A stretch of 64,000 bases of DNA from Hymenobacter sedentarius (GTDB taxonomy: Bacteria > Bacteroidota > Bacteroidia > Cytophagales > Hymenobacteraceae). A model generated the notes under the pieces. It was given only the letters and a program-made list of their open reading frames with translations. It ran no database searches and had not been told where the DNA came from. The number at the start of each line of letters is the position of its first letter. The stretch's first letter is position 1. The position numbers were made by a program, and so were the translations under genes. The stretch lies in assembly GCF_001507645.1 (NCBI RefSeq), contig NZ_CP013909.1, positions 620,001-684,000 on the forward strand. The letters are read 5' to 3'. This document shows, in pieces, positions 27,396 through 36,369 of the stretch.

Positions 27396-28664
27396 CTATT
27401 GCTTCTCGAAGCGCTGGCGGGTGGTTTCGGCACCGTTGGCGATGGTCACGTAGTACAGGCCCTTGGGCAGGTTGCTCAGGCTCACCTGGCCGCGGCCGTC
27501 GTAGCGGGCGGCAGTCATTTCGTGGCCGCGCATGTCGTACACCCGCACGGCGTATTGAGCCGCGTCGGCGCCGGCGGGCATCGACAAAGTCAGCGACTCC
27601 AGCGCGGGGTTGGGGTAAACCGATACGCTCGTAGCAGTAGCAGGAGCCTGGCGCAGGGCGGCTGGCGAAGTGAGGAGGGAATACCGCGCCCCACCGGCCG
27701 TGAACAAGGCATCCATCCGGGCCGACTGGCCCGCGGTGAACATGTACATGCACTGGTCATAAGTGTAGTCCATGTAGTTCATGAACATGTCCCCGTTCGG
27801 CCCATTCGAGCAGGTTACGTGGGGAAAGGCAGGGCAGCCGCCGTTGCTGGTTTGTTGGGTAGGGGTGTCGGCCACCTGGTCGTTGCCGCAGGTGGCGTCA
27901 CCCCAGATGTGGCGCAGGTTGAGCCAGTGGCCCACCTCGTGCGTGGCCGTGCGGCCTTGGTTGTAGTTGGTGGCCGCGCCGCCGGGCACCGACGAATACA
28001 GGCACACCACGCCGTCGGTGGCGGGGGCGCCCCCGGGGAACTGGGCGTAGCCGAGCAGGCTCTGGCCCAGGTTGCACAGCCACATATTCAGGTATTTGTC
28101 ACTGGGCCACGCGTCATCACCGCCCTTGCTCGTGTATTTTACCGCGTCGTTGGTGCTGAAAGAACGGGTTTTGGTGAAACGGCGAACGATGCCGGTGGTC
28201 GTTTTGCCGGTCGGGTCTACCGTGGCCAGTACAAAGCGCACGTTGGTAGCCGCCGCAGCCCCGGCAAACGCTGAAGGCACTTTGCTGGCATCCGCATTCA
28301 TCTTGGCATAGTCGTCATTCAGGGTCTGAATCTGGGCCGTAATCAGGGCATCGGCTACGTTCTGGGCCGTCGTGTTGTAGACCACGTGCACGACCACCGG
28401 AATGGTCACCGTGGTGGCGGCGGGGCCGCGCTGCATCAGCGCGGGCCGGGCCAGGAACTGCTTGGTGTGGGCCTCAATGGCTTCCATACTCCGGGCCAGG
28501 CCCGGGTTGGCGGCCAGTTGGGCTTCCAGCACCTCCATGGTGGCACAGGCGCGGCTGTTGGGGGTGGCGGCCTCGATGGTGGCCTCGGGGTTGAGGCGCT
28601 GTTGCGCGAGCAGAGGAGCGGCGCTGCCCAACAGGGCCAGCGCGGAGAGGTACAGTTTGTTCAT
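27396..28664 (-). CDS. Secreted M43 (cytophagalysin-like) metalloprotease with T9SS domain
   Basis: A 422-residue secreted zinc protease. Order: Sec signal peptide (MNKLYLSALALLGSAAPLLA), a propeptide to about residue 80, then the catalytic domain beginning TIPVVVHVVYN. The metzincin site is HEVGHWLNLRH (near residue 241, HExxHxxGxxH) with the Met-turn in NYMDY and cysteines that could form the M43 disulfides. The last ~75 residues (SVYPNPALESLTL ... NLPKGLYYVTI ... RQRFEKQ) are a type A T9SS sorting domain. Cleavage of environmental proteins is the likely role. Confidence 0.93.
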   Translation of the reverse strand: MNKLYLSALALLGSAAPLLAQQRLNPEATIEAATPNSRACATMEVLEAQLAANPGLARSMEAIEAHTKQFLARPALMQRGPAATTVTIPVVVHVVYNTTAQNVADALITAQIQTLNDDYAKMNADASKVPSAFAGAAAATNVRFVLATVDPTGKTTTGIVRRFTKTRSFSTNDAVKYTSKGGDDAWPSDKYLNMWLCNLGQSLLGYAQFPGGAPATDGVVCLYSSVPGGAATNYNQGRTATHEVGHWLNLRHIWGDATCGNDQVADTPTQQTSNGGCPAFPHVTCSNGPNGDMFMNYMDYTYDQCMYMFTAGQSARMDALFTAGGARYSLLTSPAALRQAPATATSVSVYPNPALESLTLSMPAGADAAQYAVRVYDMRGHEMTAARYDGRGQVSLSNLPKGLYYVTIANGAETTRQRFEKQ

Positions 28665-29049
28665 GTAGTAGTGTGGAATAAGGTTGGGGAAGGAGGTTGA
28701 AAACGCCGGTAAGGGTATGCCAATTTAAAGAAATATTCGACAAGTTGCACCTATGCATCTCCTAATAATCAAAGGATTGGCTCAAATTATTCCAAATCAA
28801 TTGCACTTAAATCAGTTAATCAGCAACCGGATACTGCTGCCCTGCCGAATGGATTAAATGAGCGCACTTTTGCTTCAGCTTTCCTCATTTGGCAAAAAGC
28901 CAAAATAATACACTAGCCGCTGCTGCTAAAACAGTTGCCGCGGGCAAGCTAGAAAAAGCAAAACGTCCTGCGGGCAGTGCCGGACCAATGGTCGACAATG
29001 CCCGCAGGACGTTTCGGCGTGTTGGCAGCAGGAATGGCCTGCCAAACGC
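28665..29049. other. A/T-rich spacer with a terminator hairpin
   Basis: 385 bases. The part next to the protease gene (28670-28920) is unusually A/T-rich and should hold its promoter, though no exact TAnnTTTG box was found. The part next to 29050 has a 16-bp perfect stem, aaacgtcctgcgggca (28961-28976) with its complement at 28999-29014, which should terminate the 29050-33033 gene. No gene is supportable. Confidence 0.6.
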
Positions 29050-32000
29050 TTAAAAGAGGAAATCGAACCCGACGAACACCAGCTTCTCCTCCCCTACCGA
29101 GTAGGTGGCGTTAATAACGGCTTGCTTGAGGACGTCGACGTAGATGCCGCCGCCAAAGCCGGAGTGAAAGGCCGAGATGCCGTTGGTCTTGTCGTAGTCC
29201 GAATACACCCGTCCGAAGTCGGCCAGCCCCAGGATGCCGAGCTTGCCGGGAAACAGGTAGGCGTTGAACGACAAAAGCTGCAGGCGGGCCTCGAAGTTGC
29301 CGTAGACGCTGCTGCGGCCGGCGTAGCGCGTGCGCCGGTAGCCGCGCAGGTTGGTGGTGCCGCCCAGGGTATTGGCCTGGTAGAAGCGGTAGTCGCCGAT
29401 GTTGCGCGTGGCGCCGAGGCGGCCGGCGTAGGTAATCTGAAACGGCAGGTTGGGCGTGAGGTAGGCCCGGATTTCGGAAGTGAAGCGCCCAAACTGCAGC
29501 TGCTCGCCGTTGAGCTGGAAGTTGTACTGGGCCTCGTTGTACCAGCGAATGCCGATGCGCGGGTTCTTGGGCGAAGAGCTGGCGTCGAGGTTGAGGTAGA
29601 GCAGGCCGCCGAGGTATTGATTGGTCTGGAAGTCCGAGGCCCGAATGCCGAAGCGGCGGTTCTCGTACGTCACGCCCCCGTCTTTGGCGGTGAGGCTGTC
29701 CTTGATGATGGTACCGATGGGGTCCTGCTCGACCCGGAACTGCTCGTACTGCGGGCCCACGCCCAGCTTCAGGAAGCTGAACAGGTTGCGTTCGAGCGTG
29801 GGCGCCACGTTGAACTTGGTGAAGCGCACGCGGTAGGCCGAGTTCACGGTGCGGGCCGTCACCACGCCGCGGTTGGCGTCTTCGGTGGCCAGGTTGGCGG
29901 TGTTGTTGCCGATGCCGAAGAAGTTGTAGAGCAGCTGCGGGCCGTAGAACTGGGAGGCCACGTGCAGGTCGTACTTGCCAATGAGGCGCGTGAACTGGCC
30001 GGTGTACTTCAGGTTGAAGGCATCGCGGGCGGGGGCAAAGTTGGCCGCCAGGCTTTGCTCGGACGAAAACGGCTCGCGGCGGAAGCCGTAGCGGCGGTGC
30101 GTGACGCCGCCGCCCAGCAAGATGCCGTCGTCGATGTTATACCCAAAAAACAGGGCCGGGCCGGTGTAGTTGAGGCGGTAGTCCTTTAGGTCGAAGCGCT
30201 TGGGGTGGTCGTAGCGGCTCACGTCCACGCCGGGCTCCAGGCGCAGGCGGGCTTCCTTGCCCACGTTGATGACGTTGCCGGTATCGGCGTCGTACACCTG
30301 GGTTTTGTGACCGATGCCAGCCACGCGGCTCACGTCGGTGATAGTGTCGCGGTCGGTGCCGCCAATCAGGCGCAGTTTGATGGCCTTTTTCACGTCGCCC
30401 TTCACCTCGTACACGTCCTTGCCGCGGATGCCGTAGAGGCGCACCTCGTCGGTGACGCCGTGCTCGAGTACCCGGTCGTAGAGCACCTTGGTCACCTTGC
30501 CTTCCTTGGTGATTTTGCGCACCGTGAGGTGGGTGTCGCCGTTGGGCAGGCGGTCGACCACAAACTTCTCGTTTTTCTGGGTGCCGCGCACTTCCACAAT
30601 CTGGGCCACCACGTTGGCGTACTTGCCGGCCAGGTCGGGCAGCAGGTCGCGCCGGCTCTTGAGCTTGGCCACGATTTCGGGGCCGTGCAGGGCGTAGATT
30701 TCCGCGGGCCACTTCTCGCGGAACGCCTTTTCGATGACCTCGTCGGTGAGGTGCTCCTTCATGTACTGGGCCTGGGCCACCCACTGCTCGCGCGTCACGC
30801 CGCTCAGGAAGGTGCGGTCGTTGCTGAGCGCGGTCTGGTTCAGGCCCTTGTAGTCGGCGTAGTCGTAGCCGAAGTTCTGGAAGTTGCGGATGGCAAACTT
30901 GCGGCTGACCAGAAACGGCAGCACCCCGTCGCCCTTGAAGAAGGCAATGTCGCGGTCTTCGGGCACGGCCGTGAAGGTGCGGTTGCCGTCCTTGTCTTTC
31001 ACTTCGGCCCAGCGCCACTGGTCTTCGTGCCGGTCCCAGTCGCCTATCCACATGTCAAACAGGCGCGAGCGGGCAAAGGCCACCTGGTCCATCTTGTTGT
31101 CGTTGTCTTCGAGCAGGCGCTCGAGCATCTTGTCGGTGCCCACCAGGTTTTTGGCGTTGCCCAGGCTGGGCACGTTGCTTTGGTCGTCTTTGGCGTCTTC
31201 CTCAAGCGCGGCGGGCTGGTTCGAAAAGGTGCTGTAGTACTGGCCCAGCAAGGGGTCTTGAGGGATGTACACGGGCACGGGGTTGGTGTGCAGGATGCCC
31301 GCGGCGGTGCCCAGCGGGGGCAGCACAAACGAGGCATACGGGTGCTGGGCCGAAATCTGGTCCTGCAAGATGTCTTTGGCGAAGCCCGTGCGCAGGGCCT
31401 CGGGCAGCACGGCGGCGGGGTCTTTGTCGATGCCGCGCAGCGTGAAGTTGTGGCCTTCTTCGTTGCGCACCTTCAGCGAGGCCGTTTGCTTGCCGCCGCC
31501 GGTTTTGTAGGGCACCAGACCGCCCTTGTCGTGGGCCAGGTCCAGCAGCGGAAACTTCACGGGCGTGGCCCACTCCTTGCGGTAGTGCTCGCCCAGCAGC
31601 CAGTTGTGCAGCTTGCCGTGCTTGTCGTAGCGCGGGTTCACGGCCACCACCACGCTGCTGTCGCGGAAGTTGGGCCGGGTCGTGGGCAGGGCCGGCACGG
31701 TCACGCTGCCTTTTTCTTTGCGGCGCTGCTTTTCCACGGGCGTCACGGGGGCTGCCTCGGTGGTGGCTACGTCGAAGGTAGTCTTGGCGTAGAGCGGGGT
31801 GCGAAACACCAGCCGGGCCTTATCGCCCTTGCCCTCGGGCACGAAGTATTCGGTCCAGACCTGGCCGTCGTCGTAGTAGTTCACGCGGGCCCAGCCCTTC
31901 TCCTTGTCCGAAAACAGGGCGCCACCGCCGTCGCCGGGCTTCACGTGCTGGGTTTTGCAGCCCGAGCCGCTCACGATGCAGTGCGTGGTGCCCTCCTTGA

Positions 32001-33033
32001 AATACTGCAGGTTGTGTTCGTGCCCGGCTGCGTAAATGATGTTGGGGTACTTATCAAAAATATCCATCAGCCCCTTTTTGTAGGCCTGGTACGCCGGGTA
32101 GGCCACGTCCTGGCTCACCCCGCCGTACTTGCGGGCAAACGGGTAAATGGAGCCGATTATGGGCAAGGGCAGAAACGCGTACTTGTACACGATGCTGATG
32201 GGGAAGATGTGGTCGCCGAGCGTGAAGTACCCGCCGTGCACCCCGTCGCTGAACAGCGGGTGGTGGCCCACCACCATGATGTTCTTGTCCTTGTTGCGGG
32301 CAATGATGTCCTCCAACTGGGCCATGAAATCGGTTTCGTCTTCCACGCCGCAGCCGCCGTCGGCGCCGTAGGGCCGCTCGTTGCGGTTGGTGAGAAACCA
32401 CTGCGAGTTGATGGTGATGAGCACCAGGTCGTCCTGCAGGCGGATTTCATAAGGGCCCGGGCAGCCGTTGGCCGGCGTGATGAAGTCGCCGGTGTAGGCA
32501 AAGGCCGCCGAGTCCTGGGCCATGTAGTTTTCGGCAAAGCGCTGCTCGCGCAGCACCTGCTCCAGGCCCCCTTTAAGCCCCTGCTTCCAGTCGTGGTTGC
32601 CGGGAATCATGTACTTCTCGCCCTTATAGTTGCGCAGCACGTCTATCTGGTCGCGCAGGCGCTCCTCCGACGCCTTGCGGTCGTAGGCGCCTTCCTCGGG
32701 CATGCCGAACTCGTACACGTTGTCGCCGAGGAAAATCGTGGTGCTCTTGGCCCCGGCCTCCATGATTTTCTTGCGCAGGAAATTCAACGAGGGCTCGCCC
32801 CCGTTGGCCTTGGAAGCGGGCTTGCCCACGTCGCCAATCAAAAACACCGTGTACCGAATGTGGGCGCTGTCGGGCGGCACCTTGCTTTTCCAGTCAAGGC
32901 CGCCGCGGCGGTAGTTGGGGCGGGAAACGAGCGGGTTCTGGCTGGACTCGCCCTGGGCCAGGCTGCTGAATGGGAACGCCAAAACCGCGCAAAGCGTTAG
33001 CAGCGCGGGTCGAAAGCGAAAAAGTAGAGGCAT
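29050..33033 (-). CDS. Metallophosphoesterase / kinase-like / Omp85-type barrel fusion
   Basis: A 1,327-residue exported protein. A signal peptide (ALLTLCAVLAFPFSSLAQ) precedes a calcineurin-like phosphoesterase with LIGDVG (about 68), GDNVYEFG, PGNHDWKQ, VGHHPLFSDG and GHEHNLQYF (about 340). The middle (about 480-850) has FTLRGIDKDP and then IGDWDRHEDQWRW with VPEDRDIAFF, which resembles the catalytic loop and metal motif of atypical kinases (FAM20/PI4K/HipA-like). The C-terminal ~330 residues are a surface-antigen (D15) beta-barrel (LFFGYNIDDGILLGGG ... GGGIYVDVLKQAVINATYS), ending in the outer-membrane-type FDFLF. The first two domains are presumably periplasmic or surface-exposed. The phosphoesterase and barrel calls are firm; the kinase-like call is inference. 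Confidence 0.85.
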   Translation of the reverse strand: MPLLFRFRPALLTLCAVLAFPFSSLAQGESSQNPLVSRPNYRRGGLDWKSKVPPDSAHIRYTVFLIGDVGKPASKANGGEPSLNFLRKKIMEAGAKSTTIFLGDNVYEFGMPEEGAYDRKASEERLRDQIDVLRNYKGEKYMIPGNHDWKQGLKGGLEQVLREQRFAENYMAQDSAAFAYTGDFITPANGCPGPYEIRLQDDLVLITINSQWFLTNRNERPYGADGGCGVEDETDFMAQLEDIIARNKDKNIMVVGHHPLFSDGVHGGYFTLGDHIFPISIVYKYAFLPLPIIGSIYPFARKYGGVSQDVAYPAYQAYKKGLMDIFDKYPNIIYAAGHEHNLQYFKEGTTHCIVSGSGCKTQHVKPGDGGGALFSDKEKGWARVNYYDDGQVWTEYFVPEGKGDKARLVFRTPLYAKTTFDVATTEAAPVTPVEKQRRKEKGSVTVPALPTTRPNFRDSSVVVAVNPRYDKHGKLHNWLLGEHYRKEWATPVKFPLLDLAHDKGGLVPYKTGGGKQTASLKVRNEEGHNFTLRGIDKDPAAVLPEALRTGFAKDILQDQISAQHPYASFVLPPLGTAAGILHTNPVPVYIPQDPLLGQYYSTFSNQPAALEEDAKDDQSNVPSLGNAKNLVGTDKMLERLLEDNDNKMDQVAFARSRLFDMWIGDWDRHEDQWRWAEVKDKDGNRTFTAVPEDRDIAFFKGDGVLPFLVSRKFAIRNFQNFGYDYADYKGLNQTALSNDRTFLSGVTREQWVAQAQYMKEHLTDEVIEKAFREKWPAEIYALHGPEIVAKLKSRRDLLPDLAGKYANVVAQIVEVRGTQKNEKFVVDRLPNGDTHLTVRKITKEGKVTKVLYDRVLEHGVTDEVRLYGIRGKDVYEVKGDVKKAIKLRLIGGTDRDTITDVSRVAGIGHKTQVYDADTGNVINVGKEARLRLEPGVDVSRYDHPKRFDLKDYRLNYTGPALFFGYNIDDGILLGGGVTHRRYGFRREPFSSEQSLAANFAPARDAFNLKYTGQFTRLIGKYDLHVASQFYGPQLLYNFFGIGNNTANLATEDANRGVVTARTVNSAYRVRFTKFNVAPTLERNLFSFLKLGVGPQYEQFRVEQDPIGTIIKDSLTAKDGGVTYENRRFGIRASDFQTNQYLGGLLYLNLDASSSPKNPRIGIRWYNEAQYNFQLNGEQLQFGRFTSEIRAYLTPNLPFQITYAGRLGATRNIGDYRFYQANTLGGTTNLRGYRRTRYAGRSSVYGNFEARLQLLSFNAYLFPGKLGILGLADFGRVYSDYDKTNGISAFHSGFGGGIYVDVLKQAVINATYSVGEEKLVFVGFDFLF

Positions 33034-33082
33034 AAATCAATAAATGGGCGGGGCAGTTGCACCCCTTCTCCGGGCACTGTAG

Positions 33083-33090
33083 CAAACGTA
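33083..33090 (-). promoter_or_regulatory. -7 box TACGTTTG for the phosphoesterase-barrel gene
   Basis: Reverse-strand match to TAnnTTTG, 49 bases upstream of the start at 33033, in the spacer shared with the divergent HD-PycTM gene. Confidence 0.5.
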
Positions 33091-33233
33091 CAACCGCCGC
33101 CAGCGCGGCCGGTTAAGGCCCGTTACGCAAAGCGCGGCGGTGCGGTTAGGTCGCGTTTTTTTAACTTCCGCCCAGCGCTTCGCGTTCAAAGCCGGCAAGC
33201 CCGCCGGATGAACCGGCCGTAGCTTCGCCTGAC

Positions 33234-34562
33234 ATGAAAGAACTTGCCCCCGATACTGTCGAAACTACCCCCGCGGCCGCGGCGGTTGCCCCGATAGAAT
33301 CCGCCGAAAAAGACGCTCCCGCCGCCGACGCCCCCGACAAGCCGGCCAAAGCCAAAGCCTCGCCACTGGTAAAAGAAGCCCAGGAGTTCGTCACCGCGCT
33401 TTTTGCCCGGGAGCTGCCCGCCAAACTCACTTACCACTCGCTGCGGCACACCGAGGCCGTGGTGAAGGAGTGCCGCATCCTGGCCACCGCGGCCGAGCTG
33501 AGCCCCGACGACACCGAAGCCCTGCTGCTGGCCGCCTGGTTTCACGACACCGGCTACCTCGACGTGTACGACGGCCACGAGTTCCGGAGCATGGAGCGCG
33601 CCGGCGCATGGCTCGCCGAGCACGGCGTGGACGCCAGCCGCGTGCAGCTTATCAAAGACCTCATCAAGAGCACGCACCGCGACACGACCTGCGAAACCGA
33701 GCTGCAAAAACTACTCGTGGACGCCGACATGAGTAACCTGGCGCGCGAAGACTTCCGCAGCGCCGCCGAGCTACTGCGCACCGAGTGGGAGCTGGTGCTG
33801 GGCAAAACCTACTCCAACACCGAATGGGCCGAGCTGCAGCTCAACTTCATGCTGGAGCACAAGTACCACTCCGACGCCGGCAAGGAGCGGTACCGCAAGT
33901 CCTTCAAAAAGAACCTCGACGAGCAGCGCGACCAGCTCAAGAAGACCGAAAAGAAGAACAAGAAGAAAGCCAAGGAGCAGAACGAGACCTTTGCCGAGCC
34001 CAAGCGCGGCATCGAGACCATGTTCCGCACCATGTACAGCAACCACATGAAGCTGAGCGACATGGCCGACAAAAAGGCCAGCATGATGATTCAGCTCAAC
34101 GCCGTGCTCATCTCGGTCATCATCACCTACCTCGGCGCCAAGATGGGCAAGGCCGGCGCCCTGGGCCCGATGATGAGCGGCAACCCCGTGCTCGGCATCC
34201 CCATTAGCATCCTGCTGGCCACGGCGCTGGGCTCGGTCACCACGGCCATCCTCTCGGCCCAGCCCGATGTTACGGCGTTTAAGTGGCTCAAGAAAAGCCC
34301 CCAGATTGCCACCAACCGCCGCGTGAACCTGCTGTTTTTCGGCAACTTCACCAAGCTCAGCCTCGACAACTTCCAGGGCGGCATGCGCGAGCTCATGCGC
34401 CAGAAAGAAGCCATCTACACCAACATGATAACCGACGTGTACTACCTGGGCGAGGTACTGGCCCGCAAGTACGGCCTGCTGCGCACCAGCTACACCATCT
34501 TCATGGTGGGGCTGATTCTCACGGCCCTGTCGTTTGCCATCGCCCTGCTGTATAAGTCGTAG
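33234..34562 (+). CDS. HD-domain phosphohydrolase fused to a Pycsar-type membrane effector (PycTM/DUF5706)
   Basis: A 442-residue protein. After an Ala/Pro/Lys-rich disordered N-terminus (to about 45), an HD domain runs to about 215, with metal ligands visible in YHSLRHTEAVV (near 66), FHDTGY (near 103) and VDADMSN (near 163). A very basic, probably coiled segment (KKTEKKNKKKAKEQ, about 235-248) leads to the C-terminal domain: ADKKASMMIQLNAVLISVIITY and two more hydrophobic helices (about 320-340 and 418-440), the arrangement of PycTM, the pore-like effector of Pycsar anti-phage systems. No cyclase is nearby. In Pycsar, cCMP/cUMP activates PycTM; the HD domain could degrade such a nucleotide, an inference. 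Gene is monocistronic. Confidence 0.82.
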   Translation: MKELAPDTVETTPAAAAVAPIESAEKDAPAADAPDKPAKAKASPLVKEAQEFVTALFARELPAKLTYHSLRHTEAVVKECRILATAAELSPDDTEALLLAAWFHDTGYLDVYDGHEFRSMERAGAWLAEHGVDASRVQLIKDLIKSTHRDTTCETELQKLLVDADMSNLAREDFRSAAELLRTEWELVLGKTYSNTEWAELQLNFMLEHKYHSDAGKERYRKSFKKNLDEQRDQLKKTEKKNKKKAKEQNETFAEPKRGIETMFRTMYSNHMKLSDMADKKASMMIQLNAVLISVIITYLGAKMGKAGALGPMMSGNPVLGIPISILLATALGSVTTAILSAQPDVTAFKWLKKSPQIATNRRVNLLFFGNFTKLSLDNFQGGMRELMRQKEAIYTNMITDVYYLGEVLARKYGLLRTSYTIFMVGLILTALSFAIALLYKS

Positions 34563-34591
34563 GTCTGAACCTCGTATTGGCGGACTTGCGT

Positions 34592-34599
34592 TATCTTTG
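34592..34599 (+). promoter_or_regulatory. -7 box TATCTTTG for tRNA-Arg
   Basis: Exact TAnnTTTG match 19 bases before the first base of the tRNA gene. Confidence 0.6.
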
Positions 34600-34618
34600 T
34601 CAAGCACTGTTATTACCT

Positions 34619-34692
34619 GGGCCTGTAGCTTAACTGCATAAAGCAAGCCTCTCCTAAGGGCTAGAGTACAGGTTGGATTCCTGTCAGGCTCA
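34619..34692 (+). tRNA. tRNA-Arg (anticodon CCT), with swapped 19:56 pair
   Basis: A 74-nt cloverleaf, reading AGG codons. Acceptor gggcctg pairs with caggctc (34685-34691, one G-U), D stem gctt/aagc, anticodon stem agcct/gggct with loop ctCCTaa (anticodon 34653-34655), variable loop agagt, T stem acagg/cctgt, discriminator A. CCA is not encoded. The D loop reads AACTGCATA where GG is normally found (position 19 is C), and the T loop reads TTGGATT where C56 is normal (it is G), so the universal G19-C56 tertiary pair becomes C19-G56. The 3' end is 27 bases from the end of a converging HNH gene. Confidence 0.9.
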
Positions 34693-34719
34693 CTCCATAA
34701 ATTCCGTCCCCTTTGGCCT

Positions 34720-35208
34720 TTACGTGCTGAATGGGGCGGAATTTATTGTTAGCAAGCTATGGTCATATTCCCAATGGCAATTCGGGCATAGAACTAGAAT
34801 ATTATCCGGCCCGGACACAACCTGCACCGCCACGGAATCAGGAAAAGCCTTGATGGGAACCTTGTGGCAGTATTCTACATGCTTGTCATAGCCGCACACC
34901 TGGCAAATGCGGGGCCGGTGCGCATTCAGCAGTCGGGTGATGCTGTTGAGGTAGCCGCGGTAATAGCTGGGGTGCTTAATGGCATCTTTGGCTTTAAGTT
35001 GTGCCACGGTTAGCAGCCGATAATCGGCCTTGCGCTTGCCATGTACCGCGCAAAACTGTCGGCTTGCCGGAATGAGCGTGTCGCACTCGGCACACTTGTA
35101 GGTCAGCCGTCGCTTGGGAGCCTGCTGGTTGGTATGAATCGCAGCATGCGAGCGGGAGCAGTATTTGGGGTTAGCTGTGCGGGCGCCGCAGTGCAGGCAG
35201 TTATTCAT
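34720..35208 (-). CDS. HNH endonuclease-like protein with zinc ribbons
   Basis: A 162-residue small protein. The N-terminus holds two Cys-rich zinc-binding knots (CLHCGARTANPKYCSRSH and CAECDTLIPASRQFCAVH); the C-terminal half is an HNH nuclease fold, CQVCGYDKHVEYCHKVPI followed by NILVLCPNCHWEYDH, with the paired cysteines and the histidines of the beta-beta-alpha-metal site. Relatives are found on mobile elements and phages, but no other mobile gene is here. Its coding sequence is clearly less GC-rich than most of the window. It converges on the tRNA gene. Confidence 0.78.
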   Translation of the reverse strand: MNNCLHCGARTANPKYCSRSHAAIHTNQQAPKRRLTYKCAECDTLIPASRQFCAVHGKRKADYRLLTVAQLKAKDAIKHPSYYRGYLNSITRLLNAHRPRICQVCGYDKHVEYCHKVPIKAFPDSVAVQVVSGPDNILVLCPNCHWEYDHSLLTINSAPFST

Positions 35209-35250
35209 AACTCAAATTACTGGATATTGCCAGTCAATTTGCCCCGCTGC

Positions 35251-36369
35251 ATGAAGAAACTCCTGCCTCTGCTGGTCCTCGTCGCAGTTTCCGCCTCCGC
35301 CCAAACCCAGTCCGATACGGTGTGGACGCAGTTTACCCAAAAGGATAAGCAAGGTTATAAATACGGCTACAAAGACGCCGCTGGCCACATCCGAATCCCC
35401 GCTCGCTTCGGCAATTTCACCAATGCGCAGAAGTTCCGGCACATCATGGCCGTGAGCGAAAGCGCTACCCCGCGCCAGTATTATCTGCTAAAGAATGGCC
35501 GGCAGGTGGGGCGCGACAGCGTGTATATGTTCGATTACACGTTCGACTGTGAAAGCGAAGGCAAAATCCGATTCCGAGACCGCACAAAAGACCGAGTGGG
35601 CTTTTTCAATCATTCAGGAACCGCCATTATTCCGGCCATCTATAACTACGCCGAGCCGTTTTATAACGGTTTAGCAGTAGCGCTCATTGGAGCCCGCAGC
35701 AAATGCTGGAGCGGGGAAAAGGATACGATGCACTGCGAGCATCCCAGCTGGGTTGGTGGCCGGAATGTGCTTATCAGTGAGCGCAACGAAGTGCTGGCCG
35801 ACAACCTGCCCCGGAACCAGTTGAACCACCTAAATTGGTATTCGCTGCGAATCAATGCCACGGCCCTCGACACAGCCACTACCCGCACTTTCCGCGCCGT
35901 GAATGGCGACCGGTACACGTTCACGGATTACGAAAAGGAGTTTACCCATTGGTTCTATGAAGTATTTGTGCCCACCGTGCGCACCGGCTCGGCCGATAAA
36001 GTGATTCCGCTGTGCTACCTCGAATTGGCAGTATCCGGGCAGCCTTTCCGGGGCTGGCCGCATTTTGAGCGAACCGCCTTCGTGCAGAAGTTCTACCAAC
36101 CCGCGCTACGCCCGAAGCTGAGCGGCCTTCGCTACGGCGCCACCAACGTCAACATTTTCTCCGAAGACCTGGACATCCTCATCTTCGAAAGCCAACGTTT
36201 CAAATCCTTCCTCAACGATTGCGGGGAGCATTTTCAGGAGAAATACCCGGTTTTCGATGTCGTTATAAATCAGGTCAATGCAGCCACCAAAAGCGGCTTT
36301 GAGCATCAGGAGCGTTTCGCCTTTATCCGCACAGCGGAAGGATACCGGCTTTTCAGCGCAACCATGTAG
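35251..36369 (+). CDS. Exported WG-repeat-like protein
   Basis: A 372-residue exported protein. ATG 35251 gives a signal peptide (MKKLLPLLVLVAVSASAQ). The first ~150 residues contain WG/KWG-type beta repeats (YGYKDAAGHIRIPARFGNF ... VGFFNHSGTAIIPAIYNYAE ... NGLAVALIG); the rest has no recognised domain. Proteins of this type are common in Bacteroidota with no assigned function. The gene has lower GC than average, like the divergent HNH gene with which it shares a 40-base start-to-start spacer. Confidence 0.72.
   Translation: MKKLLPLLVLVAVSASAQTQSDTVWTQFTQKDKQGYKYGYKDAAGHIRIPARFGNFTNAQKFRHIMAVSESATPRQYYLLKNGRQVGRDSVYMFDYTFDCESEGKIRFRDRTKDRVGFFNHSGTAIIPAIYNYAEPFYNGLAVALIGARSKCWSGEKDTMHCEHPSWVGGRNVLISERNEVLADNLPRNQLNHLNWYSLRINATALDTATTRTFRAVNGDRYTFTDYEKEFTHWFYEVFVPTVRTGSADKVIPLCYLELAVSGQPFRGWPHFERTAFVQKFYQPALRPKLSGLRYGATNVNIFSEDLDILIFESQRFKSFLNDCGEHFQEKYPVFDVVINQVNAATKSGFEHQERFAFIRTAEGYRLFSATM

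Noticed and set aside
30205..33000. A 931-codon open frame on the plus strand, antisense to the phosphoesterase-barrel gene
   Set aside because: It mirrors a real gene with clear domains; high GC leaves the opposite strand open. Its translation is low-complexity (Val/Gly/Ala/His) with no motifs.
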